DNA from: DAORHV01 sp964434575
GTDB lineage: Bacteria > Patescibacteriota > Gracilibacteria > Peribacterales > Peribacteraceae
Direction: 5' to 3'
Assembly: GCA_964434575.1 (NCBI GenBank)
Contig: CAYSWB010000021.1
Coordinates: 1 to 21,277, forward strand
Length of the DNA: 21,277 nucleotides
Every line of letters begins with the position of its first letter. The stretch's first letter is position 1. Shown here piece after piece: positions 1-6,864 of this stretch. A model generated the notes under the pieces. That model searched no databases and was not told the DNA's origin. It saw nothing but the letters and a program-made list of their open reading frames with translations. The position numbers and the translations under genes were made by a program.

Positions 1-298
1 CGTCCATCTGGGCGGCGCCGGTGATCATGTTCTTCACGTAGTCGGCGTGACCCGGACAGTCGACGTGCGCGTAGTGGCGCTTCTCGGACTCGTACTCGAC
101 GTGAGCGGTGTTGATGGTGATACCACGGGCCTTCTCCTCCGGGGCGTTGTCGATCATGTCGTAGCTCTTCTTCTCGTCCGGCGGAGAGAAGTTGATGGAG
201 AGAGCAGCAGTGAGCGTGGTTTTGCCGTGGTCGACGTGACCGATGGTGCCCACGTTCAAGTGCGGCTTGCTGCGATCGAATTTCTTCTGATCAGCCAT
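1..298 (-). CDS. tuf: Elongation factor Tu, N-terminal part (runs off window edge)
   Basis: EF-Tu is the GTPase that delivers aminoacyl-tRNA to the ribosome. The 99 visible residues begin MADQKKFDRSKPHLNVGTIG. They contain the P-loop GHVDHGKT (residues 20-27), the switch I signature EEKARGITIN (54-63) and the G3 motif DCPGH (80-84), then YVKNMITGAAQMDG, all diagnostic of EF-Tu. The stretch between P-loop and switch I (SINFSPPDEKKSYDMIDNAP) differs from the proteobacterial sequence, as is common in deep-branching lineages. The ATG at 296-298 is the natural start. No SD precedes it; the mRNA just upstream is a pyrimidine tract. The gene lies downstream of rny on the same strand, 240 bases away, so it probably has its own promoter, which I could not place with confidence. 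Confidence 0.98.
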   Translation of the reverse strand, partial: MADQKKFDRSKPHLNVGTIGHVDHGKTTLTAALSINFSPPDEKKSYDMIDNAPEEKARGITINTAHVEYESEKRHYAHVDCPGHADYVKNMITGAAQMD

Positions 299-465
299 AA
301 GAGTAAGGGGAAGAGGAGAGAGGGGGAATTGCTTCGGAAAACCTATCCGTTGCGGGGCATGGTACAGGTCAAAGCCGTGAAAGTGTAGGGAAAGCGGGTA
401 GGGGACGTCAACACGAATCAGACGGGGAATTGCGAGTTGCGGTTTTTTGACCGGACGGAGTCAGG

Positions 466-538
466 GGAATCAGGTGAAACAAGAGAGTCAGAGGGGAAAT
501 CCCCTGATTCTCCTGCCTCCTCTGTTTCATCTGAATCC
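466..538 (-). repeat. Long imperfect inverted repeat abutting the rny stop codon
   Basis: Outer arms 466-481 and 523-538 pair over 16 positions with one A-A mismatch and one G-U. Inner arms (about 483-496 and 501-512) continue the stem to a GGGG-AAAT-CCCC tip. The structure starts at the base next to the rny stop codon (539-541). In rny mRNA it would form a hairpin of about 70 nt that could protect the 3' end or end transcription. No T-tract follows on the minus strand, so a classical intrinsic terminator is not proven. The remaining 299-465 stretch is the tuf upstream region, with nothing else I can support. Confidence 0.7.
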
Positions 539-2095
539 TTATTTGGCGGTCTCCTCAATGCGGCGCTCGCGGATGACGTTCACCTTGATGACGCCTGGGT
601 ACGTGAGCTCGGATTCGATCTTCTTGGCGATGTCCTTGGCAAGCTTGGCCTGCTCCAGGTCGTTGACCTTGCCCGCGTCGACGAACACGCGGATCTCGCG
701 GCCGGCCGAGATGGCGTAGGCCTTGGAGATGCCTTCGAAGCTCTTGGCGGTGTTCTCGAGCTCGGTCAGACGCTTGATGTACGCCTCCATCGACTCGCGG
801 CGGGCACCCGGGCGCGCGCCCGAGATGGCGTCCACGGCGGCGACGATGAACGCTTCGGCGGTCTGGATGGGAATATCCTCGTGGTGGGCCGCCACGCAGT
901 GGACGACCTCCGGGCGGACCTTGAAGCGCTTGCAGATCTCCACGCCGATCTCGACGTGCGTGCCGGCGACCTCGTGGTCGAGCGCCTTGCCGATGTCGTG
1001 GAGCAGACAGCCTTCGGTCACGATGGACACGTCGGCGCCGATCTCCTCGGCGATCATGCGGCCTAAGTGGGCGGCTTCCACCGAGTGCTTCAGGATGTTC
1101 TGGCCGTAGCTGGTGCGGAAGCGCAGGCGGCCGATGATCTTCAGCAGGTCTTGCGGGTAGCCGGTGATGCCGAGCTCCTCCACGGCGCGCTTGCCGAACT
1201 CCAACATCATCTTTCCTACATCATCCTTGACCTTGTTCACGACTTCTTCGATGCGGGCGGGCTGGATGCGTCCGTCTTCCACCAGCTTTTCGAGCGCCAG
1301 CTTGGCGACGTAGCGGCGCACCAGGTCGTAGCCCGAGATGATCACGGCGCCCGGCGTGTCGTCGATGATGACGTCGATGCCGGTGGAGGACTCGAAGGCG
1401 ATGATATTGCGGCCTTCCTTGCCGATGATGCGGCCCTTCACGTCGTCGCTGGGCAGCTGCACCACGGTGGTGGTGGACTCGGTGGCGACTTCGGAGGCGT
1501 AGCGCTGGATCGCCTCGGCGATCAGGCTGCGGGCCTTGGTCTCGGTCTCCTCCTCCATGCTCTTCTTGAGATGCTTCACCTGCTCGGCGAAGTACGGGGC
1601 GAACTCCTTCTCGAGCTCGGTCCACAGCTGCTTCTTGGCTTCCTCGGTGGAGAGGCCGGCGACCTTCTCAAGCGCCTCGCGGTGCTTCTTGGTCGATTCG
1701 CGCAGTTCTTCCTGCATCTGCTTCACTTCTTCTTCCTGCTTTTCGACGCGCTTGCGCTGCGTTTCAACCTCGCTCACCTTACGGTCGAGGCTCTTCTCTT
1801 TCTCTTCGATGCGGGCGGCGTCCTTCTGGAGCTTCAGCTCGATCTGCTGGGCTTCCAGGCGGGCGGCGGAGATGATCTCCTTGGCCTGAGCCTTGGCTTC
1901 GGCTTCGTTGGTCTTGAGCGAGCTGCGCTGCTCGATGACCTTCACGTTCACTTCGTTGAGCTCTTTCTCTTTCTTGTCGATTTCGGCCTGGAGCTTGGCG
2001 CCGATTTTCTTGCCCGAGCTGAACCAGAACCAGCCGCACAGAAGACCGAGCAGCACGCCGGCGATGAGTGCGCCGAACACGATGGGATAGTCCAT
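539..2095 (-). CDS. rny: Ribonuclease Y
   Basis: RNase Y is a membrane-anchored endoribonuclease that initiates mRNA decay. The 518-aa product has the family's usual length (about 520) and order: an N-terminal membrane helix (residues 4-26), a long charged coiled coil (about 30-200), a KH RNA-binding domain with GRIIGKEGRN (221-230) followed by FESSTGIDVIIDDTPG, and an HD phosphohydrolase domain. Metal-binding residues are visible: H337, the H366-D367 pair in LLHDIGK, H404/H405 in AAHHED and D422. Nothing is missing or truncated. The ATG at 2093-2095 opens directly into the membrane helix, so the start is secure. The leader next to it is pyrimidine-rich (CCCCCTTTATTTCC) without an SD, as at tuf. 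No clear promoter was found in the 470 bases upstream. Confidence 0.98.
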   Translation of the reverse strand: MDYPIVFGALIAGVLLGLLCGWFWFSSGKKIGAKLQAEIDKKEKELNEVNVKVIEQRSSLKTNEAEAKAQAKEIISAARLEAQQIELKLQKDAARIEEKEKSLDRKVSEVETQRKRVEKQEEEVKQMQEELRESTKKHREALEKVAGLSTEEAKKQLWTELEKEFAPYFAEQVKHLKKSMEEETETKARSLIAEAIQRYASEVATESTTTVVQLPSDDVKGRIIGKEGRNIIAFESSTGIDVIIDDTPGAVIISGYDLVRRYVAKLALEKLVEDGRIQPARIEEVVNKVKDDVGKMMLEFGKRAVEELGITGYPQDLLKIIGRLRFRTSYGQNILKHSVEAAHLGRMIAEEIGADVSIVTEGCLLHDIGKALDHEVAGTHVEIGVEICKRFKVRPEVVHCVAAHHEDIPIQTAEAFIVAAVDAISGARPGARRESMEAYIKRLTELENTAKSFEGISKAYAISAGREIRVFVDAGKVNDLEQAKLAKDIAKKIESELTYPGVIKVNVIRERRIEETAK

Positions 2096-2566
2096 GGAAA
2101 TAAAGGGGGAAAGCGTGGGTGCTTCCCTCTTCAGCGAAACGACATGGTCACGGACACCGAGGCAAACCCGATCATGCGCGCAAACGCACTTTCGCTAAGG
2201 AAAGCGCTGGCTTGCGTTCAATCTGCGGGAAATTGGCGGGTGTCATGGGAGTCGTGTCAGGTGTGACGTAAGTCTCGCTGAAGGGTAAGGAAGATATTCC
2301 TATTGTAGATCATCCTGAGGGGCGCGGCCAGAGGCCTGGAACCGCTGCTACTAGCTGAAACATAGCAGGAAGCCGAAAACAGACATTGCCATACTTTCCT
2401 CTTTTTAGTGTGAAAATACTTTGGATACCCAGACTGACATGCGGATGGTCCGGCTCCGGTCGGAACCTCTCCGTTTGTGTTGCGCAAAACGAAAACAGCC
2501 GTCCTCCGCGCACGGGTACCCGGATGCCTCCTGTCTGGCGGGCGCGCCGGACGGTTTCATGGGGGC
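2096..2566. other. Divergent intergenic region between rny and the nuclease gene
   Basis: This 471-base stretch separates two divergent genes. Short frames in it show no protein-like composition. It holds a short dyad AGGAA-gata-TTCCT (2288-2301) and, on the plus strand, a TTGCCA (2386-2391) that resembles a -35 box but has no good -10 at the right distance. On the minus strand TACAAT near 2300 could be a -10 for rny but lacks a partner. I cannot assign promoters here with confidence. Confidence 0.5.
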
Positions 2567-4927
2567 ATGCACCTCCTCCGCCTCACAGCCGTCTTTCTTC
2601 TCTGCTGCGCCCCGCTCGCGGCACATGCCCAAGCCGCCATCAGTGAAGTGCTCTGGATGGGCAGCGACGTCAGTACCTCCGACGAATGGCTCGAAATCAG
2701 CCGCTTGCCCTGCGAAGGGGAGTGCCCGCCCATCGACTTGTCGGGCTGGACGATCACGTCCGTGAACTCGTCGGGCAACGAAGTCGTGGTCGCCCGATTC
2801 ACCGGCGGCACGCTGCTCGCCGGCGCGCCGTTGATCGTAGCTCGCCAGCATGCCGAAACGTCGCGGCTACTCGGGGAGCCCGGCGTGTACGCGCCGGACC
2901 TGTCGCTGCCCAACACCAAGCTCCTGCTGAAGCTGTTCGATGCGGCCGGGACGCTGGTGGATACCGTGGACGACGGAGTGGGTGCTCCGTTCGCCGGCGC
3001 GAATCCATCCGGCGGCACTAAGGCGAGCATGCAGCGCGTCGATCTGGCACGTCCGGGCGCCGAGAAAGACAATTGGCGCACCGCGACGGCGGCTTCCGGA
3101 TTCGACGAGGGCGCATTGGTGCTGGGATCGCCGGGTGCGTTGGAAGAAGGGCTTCCCGAGCCGCCCCCTGCCGGCAGCGGCGGAACGCTCCCGCCGCCCG
3201 ATGATCCGGATTCCGGCTCCGGCAGCACGCCGGCAAGCCGGTCCGGGAGTGTCCTTCCGCCTCCTCCGCCGGCCGAGTACCCACGCGTGATCGTGCATGC
3301 CGCGTTGCCGAATCCGGCCGGCAAAGACGAGCTGGGGGAGTGGATCGAGCTGAAGAACCTGTCGCCGGACGCTGCCGTTCTCACCAGCTGGAAGCTGAAG
3401 GGAGAGGGGAGTTCCGGCGCGCCGAAGTTCTTCGCGCTCGACGGCAAGCTTGTGGCCGGGACGGCGACGCTCCGACTTTCCTTCGCCGAGACGCAGCTCT
3501 CGATGACGAACACGAAATTCACCGTGTCGTTGCTGGATCCGGCGGGCACCGAAGTGTCGTCCGTGTCGTGGGATGGCGCGACCGAAGATCGCGCGTACCG
3601 GCCGAACCTCTACGCCGAGCTCGCCATCCGCGCGACGGTGAGCCGCGTCATCGACGGCGATACGCTGGAGGTGGTGTTCGATGAAACACCGGCTCCCGAT
3701 GCGCGGACCATCGCGACCGTACGCTTGATCGGCGTCGACGCGCCGGAGTCGGTGCATCCCACCCGGAAGCCGGAGCCGTATGGAACGGAGTCCGCAATAT
3801 TCCTTCGAGGGCTTCTGGAAAAGAAAAAAGTTGAACTACAATTTGATACAGAAAACTGGGATGCCTATGACCGGCTCCTGGCGTACGTCACCGTCGATGA
3901 ACAGATTCTGGCTCAGGAGCGGTTGCTCGGGACGGGGCTGGCCAGGGTGTATCCCGACTATCCGTTCGCACGCCGCGGACTTTTCGACCAGTACGAAGCC
4001 CATGCCAAAGCCCGCAAGGTCGGCATATGGTCTTCGCCGTCGAGCACGCCGGAGTACAAGGCGCCCGTGGCGCTGGAGGTCGCCGCGATCGTCACGGGTC
4101 ACGTGCCCACCGCGAGCGGCACGGTCACGCCCAAGACCGGCGCGGTGTTTGAACCGGCGTGGTCGGACATGCGCATCGGCGAGATCTACGCCTATCCGCT
4201 GAAACAGGAGGCATTGCCGGCAATCGGGGAGCATGACCGCCGCATCCGCGCCATCCTGCTGCAGGAAGAGTGGATCGAAGTGCGGAATGCCGCCGATGCG
4301 CCCATCTCGCTGCGGGGCTGGAAGATCCGCGTTGGCGAGGGCTCCGGAGCCAGGAACTATGCTCTCAAAACACAGGAGACAGTGCCATCCGACGGCATCG
4401 TCGTGCTGCCGGGCTCGGCCGAATCGTTCAAGCTGCGCGACGATGGAAACGCGGTCGCTTTGGTCGCGCCCGACGGCACGATCGTATCCGCCACGGCGTA
4501 TCCGAAACTGAAGGCCGGCCAGGCGTGGCTGCCTGCCGAAGGCTGCGTGACCGACGACCCCACGCCGGGCGCGGAAAACCGTTGCGTGGCGGGATCGGCG
4601 CCCAAGACCGCGGCCAAAACGACCACGAGGAAAACCGCGAAGCCCAAAGCGTCCGCGGCGAAAAAGACAACGGCCAAGAAGCCGCCCAGCCCGGATTTCG
4701 TCTTGGCGCAGCGCACGCTGGAGTCATTGCAGGCCCGTACGGGAACTACGCTGTCGCTCGGTGGAAGCGGCGGGGGATTCTGGCAGGCGTTCAGCATGTT
4801 TCTCGGCGTCGTGTCCGTGTGCCAAGGCGGGCTCATGGCCGCGGTCGCATGGAGATCAGGCCTCCTCTCGGGTGTGAGGAAGCTGACGTTCGGTTCGGAG
4901 GGTCCTAGTTCTTCAGGAAATTCCTGA
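2567..4927 (+). CDS. Secreted membrane-anchored thermonuclease with lamin-tail-like domains
   Basis: Predicted 786-aa extracytoplasmic nuclease. Order: signal peptide (1-22, AHA-QA), lamin-tail-like (LTD) domain 1 (about 23-190, AISEVLWMGS...DEWLEI), Pro/Gly/Ser linker (195-238), LTD 2 (about 239-345, GEWIELKN), staphylococcal-nuclease-like domain (about 352-490), LTD 3 (about 535-660, EEWIEVRN), Lys/Ala/Thr-rich basic linker (678-706) and a C-terminal hydrophobic segment (about 738-762). The nuclease residues are all present: D363 and D365 in DGDTL, R386, D391 and E394 in VRLIGVDAPE, and R436 in DAYDRLLAYV, matching D19, D21, R35, D40, E43 and R87 of S. aureus nuclease. It should therefore be a Ca-dependent DNA/RNA-cleaving enzyme. 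The frame opens further upstream (to 2477), but the ATG at 2567 starts the signal peptide. Its last 23 bases overlap the convergent gene. A scavenging or DNA-processing role at the surface is inference. Confidence 0.9.
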   Translation: MHLLRLTAVFLLCCAPLAAHAQAAISEVLWMGSDVSTSDEWLEISRLPCEGECPPIDLSGWTITSVNSSGNEVVVARFTGGTLLAGAPLIVARQHAETSRLLGEPGVYAPDLSLPNTKLLLKLFDAAGTLVDTVDDGVGAPFAGANPSGGTKASMQRVDLARPGAEKDNWRTATAASGFDEGALVLGSPGALEEGLPEPPPAGSGGTLPPPDDPDSGSGSTPASRSGSVLPPPPPAEYPRVIVHAALPNPAGKDELGEWIELKNLSPDAAVLTSWKLKGEGSSGAPKFFALDGKLVAGTATLRLSFAETQLSMTNTKFTVSLLDPAGTEVSSVSWDGATEDRAYRPNLYAELAIRATVSRVIDGDTLEVVFDETPAPDARTIATVRLIGVDAPESVHPTRKPEPYGTESAIFLRGLLEKKKVELQFDTENWDAYDRLLAYVTVDEQILAQERLLGTGLARVYPDYPFARRGLFDQYEAHAKARKVGIWSSPSSTPEYKAPVALEVAAIVTGHVPTASGTVTPKTGAVFEPAWSDMRIGEIYAYPLKQEALPAIGEHDRRIRAILLQEEWIEVRNAADAPISLRGWKIRVGEGSGARNYALKTQETVPSDGIVVLPGSAESFKLRDDGNAVALVAPDGTIVSATAYPKLKAGQAWLPAEGCVTDDPTPGAENRCVAGSAPKTAAKTTTRKTAKPKASAAKKTTAKKPPSPDFVLAQRTLESLQARTGTTLSLGGSGGGFWQAFSMFLGVVSVCQGGLMAAVAWRSGLLSGVRKLTFGSEGPSSSGNS

Positions 4928-5345
4928 TCGCGTCGGCCTGCGTGTCGTCGGTCTTGCGCTTGTATCCCTCGATGTCGCGCTGACACTGCCGCTCTTCCGC
5001 GGCGCAGGCTTCGAAGCAGCCGGAGACAAGTTGCGACACGGTTTCGTCATGTTCCTTCAGCACGCCCGCTGCCAGCTCGAGCTGCTCGCGCTCCGCATCC
5101 AGCATCACGTTTTGCTGTTCGGCGACAAGGCGCTTGTTCTCTTCCGCCTGCTTGTCACGCAAATCCGCTTCGTGCTCGAAGAGCGAGATCAGCGCCTTCT
5201 GCATGGTGGCGGGAAGGCCATCGGCCTGGAGCTTGGCGATCATTTCCTCCTTCTCCTCGTTGGTGATGGACTGCGCGTTGGCGATCAGCCCGACCAGGAG
5301 GTCGAGTGCCGACACGTCTTCCGTTGCGGGCTGTTGGGTGGTCAT
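4905..5345 (-). CDS. Orphan helical coiled-coil protein, 146 aa
   Basis: I do not recognise a family. The product is acidic and almost wholly helical, with heptad-like spacing over about residues 30-125 (KEEMIAKLQADGLP, EADLRDKQAEENKRLVAEQQ). It has a Cys-containing patch (GCFEACAAEERQC, about 108-120), no signal peptide and no membrane segment. Its ATG (5343-5345) follows the upstream gene's TGA by two bases, so the two are almost certainly co-transcribed and translationally coupled. The 3' end overlaps the convergent nuclease gene by 23 bases, and there is no room for a terminator. Coding reality rests on the tight operon spacing and coherent protein composition. Confidence 0.75.
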   Translation of the reverse strand: MTTQQPATEDVSALDLLVGLIANAQSITNEEKEEMIAKLQADGLPATMQKALISLFEHEADLRDKQAEENKRLVAEQQNVMLDAEREQLELAAGVLKEHDETVSQLVSGCFEACAAEERQCQRDIEGYKRKTDDTQADAIRNFLKN

Positions 5346-5347
5346 GG

Positions 5348-6703
5348 TCAGGCGGCGATGCGAAGGGTGTCGGAGGGATCGACGCGGCGCTCTTCCTTGC
5401 GTTCGGAGAGCGGCTTATCGGTCGCGCGCGCCTTGCCGGCGAAATGCAGCGCGGTGGCGTCGTCGCCGCCCTGCATGGCGTAGGGCTGGACGTCCATATG
5501 CACGAACTTCGGACCGACGCGCATGGTGAGCTTCTTGGCGACGGGGTCGAGCACGGCGTCGAAACCGCTCTCGCTCTTTAAGCGGATGACCTTCTTGGTT
5601 TTGCCGTCTTCCACCTGTGCTTCCTCCTGCTTGATCAGGGAGAAGCGCGTTTGGCCGAAGATTCCCGTGCCATGGATGACGATGGCCTTACCCGGGGTTT
5701 CGGCCCCGTAGAGGTGGTCCATCTGCTCGTCGATGGTTTTGCGCTGCACGTCCATCGCCTTGTTCATGATGCTCGTGTAGAAGCTGCGCACGGAAGAATT
5801 GTGTTCCCCGGCGCCGGAGGCGAGGCGGAATTTCAGCCGCAGTCCTTTGGCCAGTCCGACCAGGATTTCGCGTTGCGACTTCGTGATCCTGCCTTCTTTC
5901 TCTTCCGTGTAGATGTGGTTCACCAGGTCGCTGTTCTTTGTCAGGCTGCCGTGGCCGACGTTGTCCAGGATCATGCGTTCCAGGTTGGCCACGTCCGGTG
6001 ACGAGGTCCTCAGAAGCTGCACGAGCGTGGTGTGCATTTCCTGCACTTTCTTCAGCGCGGGCTTGTTGCGGGCGGCTTCGGCCTTGCCGGCGGCCTTGTT
6101 GCGCTTGGCGATGATGCGCTCGCGCGTGGTCTTCAAATCCTTCAGCTCCTTGGAGTCGAGGTCCTTGCCGCCGAGGCCCTTGATGAGCCTGAGTCCCTCG
6201 CGGTAGGCGGCGCCCTCTTCGCTTCGCGCTTCGATTTCTTCGTTCAGATGGCTGATCACCTCGTCGCACAACGAGACCTTCTGCTCCAGCACCACCAGTG
6301 AATCCTCGTCATCCTCGGCCGCCTTGATGATCTTGTTGTCGGTGCCGTTCTGGAGCTCGCGGACGTTTTTGGAAGCATTCTGCGCGCGTTCGGTTGCCAG
6401 CTTGTTGATCTCTTTGCTCAGATTGTAGTCGTTCGTGTAATTGAACCTCCGGCCGAGCCAGGTGGATGAATCCGCACCCTTCAGGCGTTTCGCGGCCTCG
6501 TACTTTTCCTGTGCAAACTGCTGTTGGATCTGCTGCAACTTGCTTCCTTCGGTTTTGACAGAGCCAGCCTTCAGAACTTTTTCATTCGTACTCTCGGCCG
6601 TGTCCCTGCCGTCGTCGGCGGCTTCGCCGGGTTTCGCCATACGCACCGACAACGACAACAGGCGTGCTTCGCGTTCGGAAACGAAAAAGTCTCGGTTCGG
6701 CAT
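5348..6703 (-). CDS. Orphan helical protein with beta-rich C-terminus, 451 aa
   Basis: No recognised family. The first 330 or so residues are charged and helical (QQIQQQFAQEKYEAAKRL, LEQKVSLCDEVISHLNEEIE, ERIIAKRNKAAGKAEAARN), probably coiled coils. From about residue 340 the composition turns beta-like (GKAIVIHGTGIFGQTRFSLI, KKVIRLKSESGFDAVLDP, KLTMRVGPKFVHMDVQPYA). No signal peptide or membrane helix. The frame could open at 6766, but a clear extended -10 box at 6725-6730 lies inside that extension, so the ATG at 6701-6703 (MPNRDFFVSE) is the better start, giving a leader of about 15 nt without SD. First gene of a two-gene operon with 4905-5345. A cytoplasmic scaffold or adaptor is possible, but that is only a guess. 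Confidence 0.8.
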   Translation of the reverse strand: MPNRDFFVSEREARLLSLSVRMAKPGEAADDGRDTAESTNEKVLKAGSVKTEGSKLQQIQQQFAQEKYEAAKRLKGADSSTWLGRRFNYTNDYNLSKEINKLATERAQNASKNVRELQNGTDNKIIKAAEDDEDSLVVLEQKVSLCDEVISHLNEEIEARSEEGAAYREGLRLIKGLGGKDLDSKELKDLKTTRERIIAKRNKAAGKAEAARNKPALKKVQEMHTTLVQLLRTSSPDVANLERMILDNVGHGSLTKNSDLVNHIYTEEKEGRITKSQREILVGLAKGLRLKFRLASGAGEHNSSVRSFYTSIMNKAMDVQRKTIDEQMDHLYGAETPGKAIVIHGTGIFGQTRFSLIKQEEAQVEDGKTKKVIRLKSESGFDAVLDPVAKKLTMRVGPKFVHMDVQPYAMQGGDDATALHFAGKARATDKPLSERKEERRVDPSDTLRIAA

Positions 6704-6724
6704 GGGTGGATGTTTGTTGCGACA

Positions 6725-6754
6725 AGTATAGCATTTTTTCATGAATATTGCCAG
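6725..6754 (-). promoter_or_regulatory. Promoter of the 6703-4905 operon
   Basis: Read on the minus strand: -35-like CTGGCA (6749-6754), 18-base spacer, extended -10 TGC-TATACT (TATACT at 6725-6730). Transcription would start near 6718, about 15 bases before the ATG at 6703. This site decides the start choice for that gene. Confidence 0.65.
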
Positions 6755-6820
6755 GAAAGCGTTCATTCGAATGTGTACAATTTCGTGATTTAGACGCTGA
6801 AAGCATCAAAAAGTATATAA

Positions 6821-6849
6821 TTGACATAAAACAATAAAAGTTGTTAAAT
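6821..6849 (+). promoter_or_regulatory. Promoter of the RAP-like gene
   Basis: TTGACA (6821-6826), 17-base spacer and TTAAAT (6844-6849) within an AT-rich islet. The predicted transcription start near 6857 leaves a leader of only about 8 nt before the ATG at 6865. It is divergent from the 6725-6754 promoter, so both may respond to one regulator binding between them. Confidence 0.6.
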
Positions 6850-6864
6850 ATCCAACCTTGCGCC

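Noticed and set aside
302..328. Purine-rich GGAGAGAGGGGG tract as an SD site
   Set aside because: It is on the plus strand, where no gene follows; in tuf mRNA this is a pyrimidine tract.
1067..2266. Long open frame on the plus strand opposite rny
   Set aside because: Leu/Gly/His/Asp-rich translation typical of antisense frames of GC-rich genes; rny on the other strand is certain.
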